A stretch of 64,000 bases of DNA from Latrodectus hesperus (Eukaryota > Arthropoda > Arachnida > Araneae > Theridiidae), in assembly GCA_037975125.1 (NCBI GenBank), contig CM075850.1:124983057-125047056 (forward strand). Reading direction: 5' to 3'. The stretch's first letter is position 1. The number at the start of each line of letters is the position of its first letter. The position numbers and the translations under genes were made by a program. A model generated the notes under the pieces. It saw only the letters and a list, made by a program, of their open reading frames with translations, made no database searches and was not told the DNA's origin. Positions 22,561 to 34,129 of this stretch are shown here, in pieces.

Positions 22561-22734
22561 GAGTAGTTTCTTCTCCCAACATCCATGATACCATTGCAGA
22601 ATGACACTGAAATGTTACCGCATTGAAGCGAAGAACTAAAGCGTTTGGCTGCTTTTTCCCTCGCATCAATTCATTTATTTAATTAGGCTTTGAACAAATT
22701 AATGTGTATTGAATACACATTATTTTTATCATGA

Positions 22735-22985
22735 ACAAGTGACTCAACGTGGCGTGATTATAGACACCGCTCGTCAGAGCAAAAGGCCCGAGTTCGATGT
22801 TAGCAGCTGTTGGACAATGGGAGATGGATATTGCGCTTTTGCCTTAAACGTGCATGTGTATCTGAGTGGGTGCTTGGGAGTTGTCCGGGTTTCCTCCTTT
22901 GCGACACGTGATTATGTTATACTTTCTATGAAAAGCTCTCTCGGGAAGCTATGAATGGGGTATATTGTTATGACCTACGACCGTT
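22735..22985 (+). repeat. Family F copy, well preserved
   Basis: The head region 'CCCGAGTTCGATGTTAGCAG' (B box) is followed by 'GAGTGGGTGCTTGGGAG' and 'CCGGGTTTCCTCCTTTGCGA'. The 81-codon frame over it is a shadow. Confidence 0.75.
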
Positions 22986-23094
22986 AGGCTGTCGACTATT
23001 TAAATCATGAATAAGTATTTACATCCTTCATTAAACACAAAACATGGTCACTAAATTGATACAAAACTACTGTTAAAGCTAAAAACACTAACTA

Positions 23095-23185
23095 AGGGAG
23101 GCCGCGGTAAGGCATCGTGCTCTTGGCTTACAGGTTAAGGCTCCAGAGCCTAAGACAAATCGAAAACCACCGCATACACTAATGG
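23095..23185 (+). repeat. tRNA-like head fragment
   Basis: 'GGCCGCGGTAAGGCATCG' and 'CTTACAGGTTAAGGCTCCAG' with 'AAATCGAAAACCACC' look like a degenerate SINE head. The family is not clear. Confidence 0.35.
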
Positions 23186-23233
23186 TGTTAAGCATTAGTG
23201 AATCCGTTGGTTCACCAAGACGTTGTCACCAAG

Positions 23234-23276
23234 AGGATGTGGTGACAATGAAAGCCAATCATTGTCACCACGTCCT
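23234..23276. repeat. 18-bp inverted repeat, 7-nt loop
   Basis: 23234-23251 pairs with 23259-23276 with one mismatch (GTGGTGACAATGA against its complement). The loop is AAGCCAA. Confidence 0.9.
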
Positions 23277-23425
23277 TTTGCGTAAACGCTGCCAGTGTTG
23301 TTGTAGACCGAGTCTTCTGCTTGGCCTTTAGTTCCCAGAGTGAAGACAGTCTTATACTCTTGGCTGTATACTGTAGACTCTGTATGCTATGACAGAAGCT
23401 CCCGCCAATTTTCCTGTGCCTGTTT

Positions 23426-23574
23426 GTTGCCATGGAAACAAGATAAGTTCCATTACAAAATAGCCGAAAGAAAAGCCCGAACTTTGGCTTACTAATCGTC
23501 GTGAGAATAGTATGAAGTACACTAAATACCACCGATTCATAACACCTTTAAATCCAACTGGTTACTGTAGCAAC
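23426..23574. promoter_or_regulatory. Two RFX X-box-like sites
   Basis: GTTGCCATGGAAAC (23426-23439) is a near-palindromic X-box, and GTTACTGTAGCAAC (23561-23574) fits the consensus with one mismatch. They lie in a repeat-free GC-richer stretch (about 23230-23640). RFX factors control cilium genes in animals; a role here is inference. The minus-strand 106-codon frame is not recognised. Confidence 0.4.
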
Positions 23575-23859
23575 CGTCACTAACTAGACTTCTTGACGCA
23601 ATCTATTCTTGCGATAGACAGACCTTCCTCCATGACAATTATGCATTCACGTACTTGGCCCCAACCCAATGGCTAACTATTAGAAATAACAGAAACAATA
23701 TATACATTATAAATAAAAAATAAAATTAACAGCAAAATTTGAATCAGGTATGGAGCAGTTGCTTAATTGAAACTTTTCATTTGACTCATCTTACAATTTT
23801 CTGTTTTCTAAATTATCTATGCTGTATAGGGTACTTTGATAAAAGCGTATTTCTTGCCT

Positions 23860-24090
23860 CATCGTAGCTCTAGATATGGGACACTGGTCTTCGGAGCATA
23901 AGGTCCCAGGTTTGATCCCAACTGTTGTTCCGGAGTTTTCTGACTTTCCTTCTTTGAAACTTGTAAATACAGCTTACTATCTACGGAAATTCCTCCCAAA
24001 ATGATTGCGAGGAGGATGTTTAAAAAAATAGTCTTATAACACCCTTTTCACGATAGGCTCTCCAACATGCGATGTCAAATGCGTATCGCA
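23860..24090 (+). repeat. Family F copy
   Basis: 'GGAGCATAAGGTCCCAGG' and 'GTTTGATCCCAACTG' form the head, then 'GGAGTTTTCTGACTTTCC' and the family 3' end 'ACATGCGATGTCAAATGCG'. Confidence 0.7.
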
Positions 24091-25094
24091 TGAAAAAATA
24101 ATTTATATTTTATGAAAAAACCTCAGTAACCATATGAAATCTTTAAATTATTCATTTGACTCAAAGTGTAATTCTTTTCTCTTTAAGGAAAAAGCTCGAC
24201 ATATGTTTTCAATCAAAGGTGTCATAAAATTTTCATAAAAAAGCGAAAGTTTTTTTTTATTTTATGTTTCAATTGAAAATATATATATCTACAGTTCTCG
24301 GAATATTTCAAAAAATACTTAAAGAATAATAGTGGTGCGCCGATTATTATTTGTTTGATTTCCGATCATAAATTCCTTTTAAAAACAGTTATTTCCCCCA
24401 TTTATTTTTTATGGGTCTCTGCATATTTCTTTTACATAAAATGAATTTTGAATATTTTCAATAATTCGTTTTATGCCAAGAAGGACACGCATATAAGGAT
24501 TACTTGGAAATCCGGATTCTCCAGAAAGGTCTCAGAGATGTTTTACTGAGTAGTCAGCGCTGTAGTTCTATATCATTAATTTCAAAAATTAGAAACACTA
24601 TGATACTACTTCTAGTTAGGGCTGATGAATAAATAAAAATGAATTTTAGGCCCTTCTTTTATGTGATAAATTTGTCTTCAGATTCTTTCGCCTGATTTTC
24701 TGGGGCACCGTTTATAAAGTAAAGACGAATTTTAAGATTATTTACAAGAAGGTAATTGCTTATTCAAATGCATACTTTTTGCAACAAATTCTAATTATCA
24801 TTTTACTTAATTTATATTTTTTTTAAAACTTAATTCTTTATTAGGAATAAAACTCTCATTTTAGTGCAGATTTCTTTTAGTACGATCGTTATTCGGTAAT
24901 TTTGTCCTGTTTGAATCTATCTCATTATACAAGCCAAGTAAAATCAGGAAACATTTCAAAGGTTGTTCCTCCATTTTTAGAAACAGATATAAAACAAAAA
25001 CTTTTTATATATTTCTAAGATAACTAATTACTGATGTAGTATTGAATAAGATCATAGGGAAAACACACGTTTAAAAATTGATATCATTTATAAG
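24091..25094. other. AT-rich, nothing recognised
   Basis: No coding or repeat signal I can support. Confidence 0.5.
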
Positions 25095-25230
25095 AAACCC
25101 AAGGTTTATAAATATTAGAAACGAGTCTCGAAACTGCTCATTTCTCAAAATTCATTATGCTATGAGCAAATTGTGTTTAAGAACATTCATGCAGACATTA
25201 TTCATGAAATATCTAGAAGTAAAAATCAAC
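25095..25230. repeat. Paired dispersed repeat, copy 1
   Basis: Shares 'TTATAAATATTAGAA', 'AAAACTGTC/GAAACTGCTC', 'GAACATTCATGCAGAC' and 'TTATTCATGAAAT' in order with 25785-25915, in direct orientation about 690 bp apart. Confidence 0.65.
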
Positions 25231-25340
25231 AAAATCAAAAGAATCTGAAGAATTATTTTTGTAAAGAATCAAACGATTATATCGAAATCAATTAAGTATT
25301 TACTAACTGGTATGGAAAAAAGTTAAAAAACGCTATTACT

Positions 25341-25620
25341 GTGACAACTTATATAACAAGCGTAAAAATATATATTAGAGAAAATCTAATATTTTTTCAT
25401 TTAGAAAATTCATATTTTATTTTTATTTGGATTTTTCCAATTCTCATTTGGCATTTTCCAAATAAAAAATTGGCATTTACTTATTTAGAAAATACAAAAC
25501 GAGCATTTCCCAAGCAAAAAAATCCAATTTACTTATTTTTCGGATACATTTTTATGTATCTTTTTGAAAATACTGATTTGGAAATAGTGTTGATTTTAAT
25601 GATAGTTTAAAAATATTCAT
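25341..25620. other. Short internal repeats of 'ATTTGGCATTTTCCAAAT'
   Basis: An 89-codon frame (25341-25610) covers repeated short blocks ('CATTTGG', 'TTTTCCAA', 'TTACTTATTT'), which explains its repeating F/P/N-rich translation. I regard it as noncoding. Confidence 0.45.
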
Positions 25621-25784
25621 TTGGAAAATAATAAATTGTTTCCTGAACGAATGCTTTTTTCATCAATTTTCTTAAAGTGCCAATAAAGGAGTCAGATCAT
25701 TCGGACGAAATATTTTGTAAAGAACAGAAAGATATTTGAGTACCCAAACTATAAGCAATTAAAAAAAATTGCATTACTTTTATA

Positions 25785-25915
25785 AATTCCAAAAATTTAT
25801 AAATATTAGAATGAATCACAAAACTGTCTATTTCATTACGAAAAAAAAACTTATTTGTTGAAAACATTCTTGCAGACTTTATTTATCAAACTTCTTAAAA
25901 ATAAAATAGGAAAAA
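25785..25915. repeat. Paired dispersed repeat, copy 2
   Basis: Partner of 25095-25230 (see above); about 70% identical by eye with small gaps. Confidence 0.65.
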
Positions 25916-25949
25916 AATGACACTAATAATTATTAAAGTGAGCTACAGC

Positions 25950-26190
25950 CGAGATGGAATGGCCACAAACGACAGAGAGAACAGCTAAATAAATTTATTC
26001 CGCAGCCAATGGCAACAGTTCAGTGAACCACACGACAAATCTGGCATTTTTCAGACGACCTCATTAGAGACTCGAGTGCTTTCTATTTTACGAAACGCCA
26101 TCGTTGCGCAAGGTAGAGGCAGGCGGCGGTGTTTGCCATCGGTGATGTCGTCGAGGCCGAGACGCAAGCGACTTTTTCGTGACGACCTTC
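25950..26190. other. GC-rich unique patch with CCAAT motif
   Basis: Contains GCAGCCAATGGCAACAG (a CCAAT box), 'GGCAGGCGGCGGTGTTTG' and 'GTCGTCGAGGCCGAGACGC'. It is CpG-richer than its surroundings and sits directly before the tandem array. Two overlapping frames (61 and 75 codons) have no recognisable domains. A promoter-type island is possible. Confidence 0.35.
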
Positions 26191-28235
26191 TTTCGCCACG
26201 TTCCTTATTTCCAGGAAATTCTGTTCCTGAAGTCACTCCAACATTCCTTTATCTTTCTTCGTTTTCGGGCTCTTGGAAAAAAGGATCTTGCGAAAAGCCA
26301 TGAAATCTAGGCGAATTTTCAACATGCATGCGATTTTAAAAATCGTTCCACATAAAAAATTCAAAATATTCGTTTATTCTTAAAAATACCTTTTATTTAA
26401 ATAATTATTCTTATAAATCTTTTTTAGCAATGTTTTCGTCTGCCTATTTTTTTACCTAATTATCCTCAATTATTAAAAAAATTCAAAAATTTGAAAATTC
26501 TGTTCCAGAAGTTAATTTAATATTTTACATATTATCGTTTTCTGGAATTTTTAAATCTATGAAGCAAGAGTTTCAGAGTATTGCTTTATATAATTATTGT
26601 AAAAATTTAAAAAAAATCAAAATTCGAAAATTTTATTCTGGAAGTCATTTTAATATTTTTCCACTTTTCTTTGATTTCTGAGTTTTGAAAATAAGGTCGT
26701 AAAAAAAACCATCTGAAATTTGAATCGTTTTTAAACATTTAAATATTGTAATTTTGAAAATTGTTCTGAATAAAAATATACTCATTTATTCAAAAGCCAT
26801 TTTATTTAAGTAAATAATTATTTTTTAATCTATTTTAGCAATGTTTTCGCAAATGTATATTGATCTGTATTAATACTCTTAAGAACAGGAAAAATCAGAA
26901 AAATGGAAAAGAAATCAAAAAGGGAAAATTCTGTTATTCAAATAAATCTTACATTTTTCTTTCACTCTAGGTTTTTTTATTCGTTTTTGATTGTTGTGAA
27001 GTTACGGCAATGAAAAAAGTTATGAAATTTGAACCCTTTTTCAACATTTATGTATATTTAAATATTGTTCTAAACTGAAAATTAAAAGTATTTTTTCTTC
27101 GAAAAATCATTTGATTTATGTAATAGTACTTTTTAAATAGAATAATCTTAGAAAATAAATATTATTTAGCTCTTTTACAAAAGTTTTTTCATATAAACTT
27201 TATTGCATTACTCATAAAAATTAGAAAAATAAAAAATTGAAGAAAAATTGGGAGAACACTCCAAAATTCTTTTGAGCATACAGCTTTCTTAACGTTCCTT
27301 TCATTTTTTTACGTTCCTTATTTCCAAGAATTTTTTTCAGAAATCAATCGAGTACTTATTTTGTCCTCCGCCTTTTTTTTCTGAGTTTAAAAAATGAGTT
27401 TTGAGAAAAGCCATGAAAATTGAATCAGTTTGTAACCTGTACTTGTTTTTAGAAATTGTTCAGAATAGAAAATTAAAAACGTTTGCTTATTCGAAAAAAC
27501 ATTTTGCTTAAGTAAATATTTTTCTTATGTCTTAACTTTTTTCGTCAACTTACTGCTTTAAATAGCTACTTTTAAAAAATTTGAGACATAAAAAAAAGTA
27601 TGACATGCTGCAATATTAGCGTTCCTCATACTTCCTTTTTACCTTCTTTATTTCCGAAGAATTTTGCTCCAGAAATAAATAGAACACTCTTTAATCCTTT
27701 TTCCATTTTCTGACCTTAAAATAAGCTCTGCGAAAATTTATAAAAAGTCAATCACATTTATTTTTGCATGTGGTCTCAGAAATTGTTTTGAATAGAAAAT
27801 CTAAAATATTCTTTCTTTTTTAACAAATATTTAAAAAAGAAAGAATATTTTATTAAAAAATATTCTTTCTTTTTAAATTTTTATAAAAAATATTAATTTT
27901 TCCTAATTTTAATATTTTTATTAAAGCCGTGTAAATAAGTTAAGCTTTATGTAAGTACTCATAAAACTTACGAGAATCAAAACTGTTTTATGTACAGCAT
28001 CACTAACGTAACTTGCACATACAACTTATTTCCCAGGAATTTTCTTCCGGAAATCAATCCAACATCTTTTTGAAAATACCTTCATTTCCTGATGCTTGAA
28101 AAATGGCTTCACAAAAGCTATGGAATAAAAATAATTTTTGAATATACATGTGATTTCAAAAATTGTTCTGAGGGGAAAATTAAAAAATACATTTCGTTGA
28201 TTCAAGAAAACATTTTACTTAAGTAAATATCAATT
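26190..28235. repeat. Degenerate tandem array, about 6 units
   Basis: Each unit carries, in order, a block like 'TTCCTTATTTCCAGGAAATT', then 'GAAAAGCCATGAAA', then 'AAATTGTTCTGAATAGAAAA', then 'CATTTTACTTAAGTAAAT'. The third block starts at about 26340, 26757, 27062, 27450, 27780 and 28160, giving an average period of about 365 bp with indels. The units are old and AT-rich. No open frame is shared. Confidence 0.78.
27803..27876. repeat. Three-armed inverted repeat (A-A'-A)
   Basis: AAAATATTCTTTCTTTTTTA (27803 on) is followed after 7 nt by its exact 21-bp complement (27831-27851), and then by a further near-identical sense copy (27855-27876). The middle arm can pair with either neighbour. It lies in unit 5 of the surrounding array. 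Confidence 0.9.
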
Positions 28236-28349
28236 TTTCTCTTTACTTCATCATTCAAATTGTTTGTGCATTTTTAGCTAATTAACTATTTATAATATTC
28301 CTATTGGAAAAATTTAAAATAGCTTAATACATTGAATTTTTAATGTTCC

Positions 28350-28540
28350 CACTTTTATTTGATATTAATATACAGAGAGAGTCTAAGCGCATTCGTGTGT
28401 TGCAAAGAAGAAAACCTGGAAAATTCCATATCCTTTACATCAGGAAATACACATGCTAGAGAAAAAAATACGACGCATTTCATTTTGTTCAAATTGATCA
28501 GAATTAAACCTGCAACCTTCCAATCCAAGGTACACAATCC
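28350..28540 (-). repeat. Family F copy, degraded
   Basis: The plus strand shows 'GAAAACCTGGAAAATTCC' and 'CCTGCAACCTTCCAATCCAA', the reversed F body and head. Overlapping frames on both strands are shadows. Confidence 0.45.
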
Positions 28541-29499
28541 TTAACCCTATGTTCTCTAGTAAACTCTTTCAGTAGTAATAAAAATTTCAGTCAGCTGACC
28601 TTGACAATATCTATCTTTTAAATTCGTTATTGCTATTAAAACAATTTTTGTGGGTGATTTCCGACATTAAATTATCTTTGAAACATTCAAAAGCATTAAG
28701 TAATGTTTTACTGAAGTCCAAAGGAATATGAATGGTCATATGTTACAGCGAAAAATATCCATTATGCAAAAGGAAAAAAAACAGGAAAAATTGTTTTAAA
28801 AATACTAGGAAAAATTATGTTAAAAACATTATACAGTTACCAGAAAAAAAGACTGAAAATTTTAAAAGAAACTAATTAAAATGTGCACCTTGTCATTTAA
28901 ATAACCCTTAAATACCATACATTGTGAGTAAAAGCTAAAAATGATATAATTATGCAAATATAAGGAGTTAAAAATGTGTTTTTTTAGTTTTCTATTGTTC
29001 TTCTCTTTCGCGTAAAAAAAAAGATAAATAGAAACATTGACTAATTACCAAAAAAAAATTCTAAAATTCTGTTTTTAGAAAATAAAAAAATTTCAATAAA
29101 ATTTTTCAATGACTTGAAAAAATTCGTGTATCATTCATTATTGTATACTAATGAATGTTTTTTTTTTTTGGAAAGGAAATAATAATAAAAAGTAGGATCT
29201 ATTCTTAGTTTGTTGTCACTAAAATCCCTTGGCATTTTTAGAACATAGAATTTATTTTTGTGTTTGTGTGTGTAAATAATGACAGTATTTTTTTACTCGG
29301 AATATTTCATTAACTCATTTCTACTGGTCTCAAGCAAAAGTTGACAAAATAATTTTTAATTTCATATGATTATATATTCTTTTAATCTTCTTTTAAACAG
29401 AATTTTTAATCTTATTTTGATATAAGTTAAACAACATTTTCATCAAACATTGTGAACATAGTATATTTGCTTATAACTCCCGGTTTACATTTCCCATTT
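28541..29499. other. AT-rich, nothing recognised
   Basis: Poly-A and poly-T runs only. Confidence 0.5.
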
Positions 29500-29740
29500 C
29501 TGATGGCATAAAAGAAGCCACTGAGTACTGTCAACTGTTTGGTCATTTGAATCAAGGTCAAGTCAAGAGGTCGTCACCTGAGCTGGCACCCTCTGCTCCA
29601 GACAACGTTAGTAGAGGAATATTTTGCAATCGAATCTTATTTTATGTCATCCATTTGCGATTATTGAATATGTTGAATCTCCATCTGCGTCGGGTATAGA
29701 ACTTATCACTTCTCGATCATGACTGCGACGCATTACCCAA
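29500..29740 (-). repeat. Family G copy
   Basis: 'GAGGTCGTCACCTGAGCTGG' and, 110 bp on, 'GCGTCGGGTATAGAACTTAT' (decayed reversed B box) match family G in minus orientation. Confidence 0.6.
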
Positions 29741-29832
29741 AATACCCCCTGGGTGACACTGCCTATTTTTAGAAACTATTAGCAAGGTATTTTATTTTAA
29801 TATTGGCTTGGTAAATATGGTATAAAACCCAA

Positions 29833-30075
29833 TGGCGTAATGGTAGTGCTTCTCACTCTTAAGTCCGAGGTTCGATCCTAGAGCTGGGCTAGGTCGATCC
29901 ACCCTTCCATCCCTTCAGTCGGTCGACAAAAATAAGTACTAAGCATGCTTAGGAACTAAATACTGGTTGTTTCGCGTTAGGTTGACCACCTAACCGGAAC
30001 TTATGCTTCGCACCCCAGAGTCCTCGGTCATCAAAACAGATATCGGGCACTGTACGCCTTGGCCTCCATTTTATC
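29833..30075 (+). repeat. SINE2 copy, divergent
   Basis: 'AATGGCGTAATGGTAGTGC' (A-box region), 'CCGAGGTTCGATCCTAGAGC' (B box), then 'AAGCATGCTTAGGAACTAAA' and 'CGCACCCCAGAGTCCTCGG' in the same order as the copies at 5301 and 56932. Confidence 0.8.
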
Positions 30076-30429
30076 TGTCGTACCACTCAGTTTAGCTTAA
30101 ATGTGATGCTTGCAGCAGCCTGTTTCTGCCAAATGAACGCATTAATTATAGCCAACTGCATCATTATTTTTAACCAAGATCAAGCGATGGAAACTATATG
30201 CCATCCTTTCCTTCCAATTTCAACGTCTCACAACCAAAAGCATGGAACTTTCAGCATGTATATAAGCTCTATAAATATGGTTCGCTTACGTTGAGTCAAG
30301 TATCAAACTTCTTACCTTCCACATGTAACGCCGAAGATTTTCATCAGCAATTACATAGCGGCGTTAGTATTACATTATGGCGTTGCATTTACGGTTGCCC
30401 GTAATTTCACCAATGACAGCATAAAGTTG

Positions 30430-30620
30430 AACCATTGTCAACTGATGAGCTCAATCCCTGAGTTGTATTCTCTTCTCTAAACTTGTTTACCATACTGGAA
30501 GATGCAAATCAGATTTATATACATATAAAGTATCCAAGAGTAATGAATTTCCATTGCGTCGAGTATTGAATCTACTGTTCCTCAACACCAGAGAGATCCT
30601 TTCAGAAACAAAGTAACTGT
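30430..30620 (-). repeat. Family G copy, degraded
   Basis: 'GATGAGCTCAATCCCTGAGT' and 'GCGTCGAGTATTGAATCTAC' fit the family in minus orientation. Confidence 0.45.
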
Positions 30621-30679
30621 GGCCACTTTAAAAATATTATTTAGCTTTTATTACTGCTTGCTTGCGTACATATATACAT

Positions 30680-30925
30680 AGAGTGGGCCGACCGATGGCG
30701 GAAAGGTTAGCGTCCCTAACTTCGAAGCAGTATATTCCGGATTCGAATCCAGGTTCGAGTATGATTTTCTTTTTGTATTTGTCCTTTTTTTATCACTTCA
30801 CTTTCGGCGCGAAGATGGCACATCTACTGGGTGCCCCACTGTATGAGATGCCCTACCCTTCGACTTTTATAGAACTGAATAGGGCTAAGGGCAGCTGGGC
30901 ATTAGAAAGAAAAAAGCACAAGTAG
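30680..30925 (+). repeat. tRNA-derived SINE, unassigned family
   Basis: The head has 'GATGGCGGAAAGGTTAGCG' and B box 'GGATTCGAATCCAGG', then 'TTTGTCCTTTTTTTATCAC' and a body ending 'GGGCATTAGAAAG'. The 87-codon frame over it is a shadow of the SINE. Confidence 0.7.
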
Positions 30926-31125
30926 AATTCAAATCTGACAAATTTTAGCCATTTTCGATCCAATTTGTACGGTTAAGTTTAAAATGTATGCTGAATTAAC
31001 TTTGCAAAGGAGGAATGATTTAACTGCTAATATCACCTTTTTCTGCTGGAACACAAAAGACGAGCAGTGAATGTGCATGACAGAAAAGATGGAGATGCAC
31101 TCTTTGGGTGTGCTTCTCGTAGATT

Positions 31126-31464
31126 AAGGAGATGAAGGCCACCCAACTTGTCTAGTGGTCAGCATGCCTGACTACGGATATGGAGGTCCTGGGTTCGAAT
31201 CCCGTTTCAGGCGTGGATGTACTCTCTCTCTCTATCATGTCTTTGTCCTTTCCTTGTATGAATGAGGTGTGAATGGTTGCCTACCCTATAAACGGGTCCC
31301 TATGGCATGTGTGTAGAGCAAAGTCGTACTTTCACCTTCACGGTGCTCTGATTAAAACGAAAGACGCTATCAATTGACTTAAATTCGCATAGCCAAGGCA
31401 TAGCGTTCTTGGCTTGTCCAAGTGTCATTAGTAACAACAACAACAACAACAGAAGGAGATGAAG
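31126..31464 (+). mobile_element. SINE4 with CAA-tailed 3' module and 12-bp TSD
   Basis: Perfect 12-bp flanks AAGGAGATGAAG (31126-31137 and 31453-31464) bound the insertion. The head has 'TTGTCTAGTGGTCAGC' (A-box region) and 'GGTCCTGGGTTCGAATCCCG' (B box). After a SINE4 body ('CTACCCTATAAACGGG') comes the shared 3' module, starting 'GAGCAAAGTCGTACTTTCAC' and ending in (AAC)n at about 31431-31450. Confidence 0.93.
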
Positions 31465-31939
31465 TGTGATTTATGGTGTGGTTGAGTAAACTGATTTCCT
31501 TACAGTAATCCGTAATTTACTTTCGGGGTAAAGTCCTGATTGAATTAGTGATTGTAATTACAAAGTAATTGTTGAGTAATTTACTCAATCAAACTTCTGG
31601 TGTAGTGTTGATGCTCGAAGTACAGAAGTCAATTTCATTATTTGAAATAAGTTCAAAATTTAACGGCGACAGGCTGTGTTTAAATTTTGGTTGACAGAAA
31701 CATGGAGTTAGAAGAACGATGCAGGAATACCAGAGAGTACAAAATACCTGATTCTGAACTCTTGGGCAAGAACATACATATCTGAGTACTTTAAATGCCC
31801 ATTATTCTGCATTTCTAACATGTTTTGATTTAAAAATATCTATTATATACTTTTTGGGCTAGTAACTGCCTGAAGTTCAGATATGCATTGAGTTGTGTAA
31901 ATGTAAGGTACATGTACCCTTCTAAAAAGAAGTTAAATG

Positions 31940-32180
31940 GGCACAAATGCCGTATAATCCACCATGCTAAACTCTGAGTTTGGTGATTTTTTGGCGTATT
32001 TTCTTATGTATCTAGCAACCTGGTTTTTATAACATCATAGAGAAGAGACCTATAAGAATTATGCAGAAAATTCTATTTTTAATTCCTAGCATTTACGTCA
32101 TTGCATACGTCACAATACATCATTTCTTCATTGCCAAAAAAACTCAGAATTGGCATGCCGGATTATACGGCATCTAGACT
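31940..32180. mobile_element. Candidate MITE with inverted ends
   Basis: Subterminal inverted repeats ATGCCGTATAATCC (31947-31960; reversed at 32160-32173) extend inward with mismatches through 'GCATG' and 'ACTCTGAGTTT'. The 8-bp direct repeat GTTAAATG flanks at 31932-31939 and 32181-32188. The outer 7 bp do not pair well, so the exact ends are uncertain. It has no coding capacity. Confidence 0.6.
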
Positions 32181-32599
32181 GTTAAATGCAAGGTATTGAT
32201 AAATTATTATATATTGCGTTTGTTTTATTGCAATAAGTCATATTAAACCACATTCAATAAAAGAAGAAAATACATGTGATGTCACTGCCCCCCATGCTTA
32301 CATACCACATCAATTGAAAGCTATTTAATACAAAAAAACGAAAATTTAATTTAAAAAAACCCCTTCAAAACGATATTTTTTGGCATGATCATATATAATA
32401 TTTGTTATCTTCCCAAACCAAAATGATGAAGTTTCCTTATAAATTTTTAGACCCCAAGTATTGTGTAATATGAGAAAAATTAGATGCGATTTATAAAGAT
32501 TAGATGCGATTATAAGCTGAAAAAAATTATTGGTCATATTAGATTATTGCAAAACATTTTTGACAATCTTATTCGTCACTAAACGCATCCAATTTTCTA

Positions 32600-32800
32600 G
32601 TATTTTATACCACCGATCAAACGGCGAGGTCGACACGTGAAGTGGCATCAAACTTCCTCAGCACTAATAAATGGGCATTGCACTCAACCGGAGAAAATTA
32701 TGTATAAATCCTCTGATTGGAACAAACTGTGACAGAATCGGGTATCAAACTCGCTACCTTTCATGTGGAAGAATAAATACCAGTTGAATAATAATCATGG
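32600..32800 (-). repeat. Family G copy
   Basis: 'GGCGAGGTCGACACGTGAAG' and 'TCGGGTATCAAACTCGCTAC' (reversed B box) mark a family G copy. Confidence 0.6.
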
Positions 32801-32989
32801 TACTGTATCATGATTTTAACAATTTAATTCTTATTATAATACTTTTTAAATGAACAACATAAATAATTTTTGATACCCTATATTTGATAAACTGGGGTTT
32901 TTGTGCGGCCTTTTTAATATTCTCCACATAAATCATCTTTCAGTAGAAATTTTCATAATGGTTCACGTAATCATGTGTCTCAAGGGAGT

Positions 32990-33130
32990 AAACCCGGAAA
33001 ATTCTAAACACCCAATTTGTCAGACATGCAGGCAAAAAAAGAAGGCAACATCCATCACACGTTGTCAACACAGATTAGAATTGAACTCAGGGTCGTTTGA
33101 TATTAAATCTTAATCATCTATCCTATCATT
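32990..33130 (-). repeat. Family F copy, degraded
   Basis: 'AAACCCGGAAAATTCTAAAC' and 'AGAATTGAACTCAGGGTCG' are the reversed F body and B box. Confidence 0.55.
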
Positions 33131-33291
33131 AGACCATGATGCTAACTGAGACTAGTCTTTAAAATAGATTCCAGTTCTTAGCAAATATATTTGGACAAGG
33201 CGGGAGTTGAATCCACCAACTTTTAAATAGAACACCATATCATTGACCATGCAATTAACAGTTTTCAACACTTAATAAATGATTATGCATG

Positions 33292-33292
<1 letters not shown>

Positions 33293-33373
<81 letters not shown>
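33293..33373. repeat. (TA)n microsatellite
   Basis: About 40 pure TA units. Confidence 0.97.
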
Positions 33374-33375
<2 letters not shown>

Positions 33376-33464
33376 CTTAAACTAAAATAGATTTAATGAA
33401 TTTATTATGAATTTAAAAATGTTAAGTTACTTTTAAAAATTTTCTTTTATGATAATGATTTGCT

Positions 33465-33560
33465 CGAAAGTTTTTCGGGTTTTCTCCCTTGCGAACCTCA
33501 ATGTGACTCAATATATAGGAAATGCTATTCTAGAAAGGCAGTACACAGGGAAATTAATCA
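33465..33560 (+). repeat. Family F 3' fragment
   Basis: 'TTTTTCGGGTTTTCTCCCTT' and 'GCGAACCTCAATGTGAC' match the F body; the head is absent. Confidence 0.5.
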
Positions 33561-34129
33561 AATACTATTATTAATTTTTTATCAGTGTTTATGAATATTT
33601 AATGATATTCGAACCGTCAATTTTTATAAAAGATCATGAATACTAAATATTTTCATTTAAGTTTAGTACAGAAATTTTTATTTATACCTATGAACAAAAA
33701 TTTTTAAATGTGGTTTTATGCAAATTTAACAAAGAAAAATGATAAGTTTTCAAAATTTGGATTTCGATCGTGAGTTAAAATTAGGACCGGACATTTTAGT
33801 TTCGCATGTCACTCTACAATCGCTTTTCACGTACTTAACTGGATAGACATCTTCAACTAAATTCCGATGTCCGTTACAATTATCTACACGTCTATCTATG
33901 CAAATATCTATATAATGCTACAGACAACGGATAGGAATGAACTCATAGACTGCTGAATTGTTGGTCAGAATGCTAAAACCATCGAGTTGCTTGCTCATCG
34001 TGGGTTCATCGAAGTAGTTCTCAAAAGTTCGATGCTAACCACAATTGATTAAGGCTTGATGGATGTTGCGTTTCTTATACATACCCATATTGTGCATGCT
34101 TGGGAATTTTCAGGATTTCTTCGTTATGG

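Noticed and set aside
31140..31215. tRNA gene with GGTTCGAATCC B box
   Set aside because: Anticodon arm does not fold; it is the head of a SINE4 copy. The same applies to the tRNA-like heads at 43500, 48060 and 30690.
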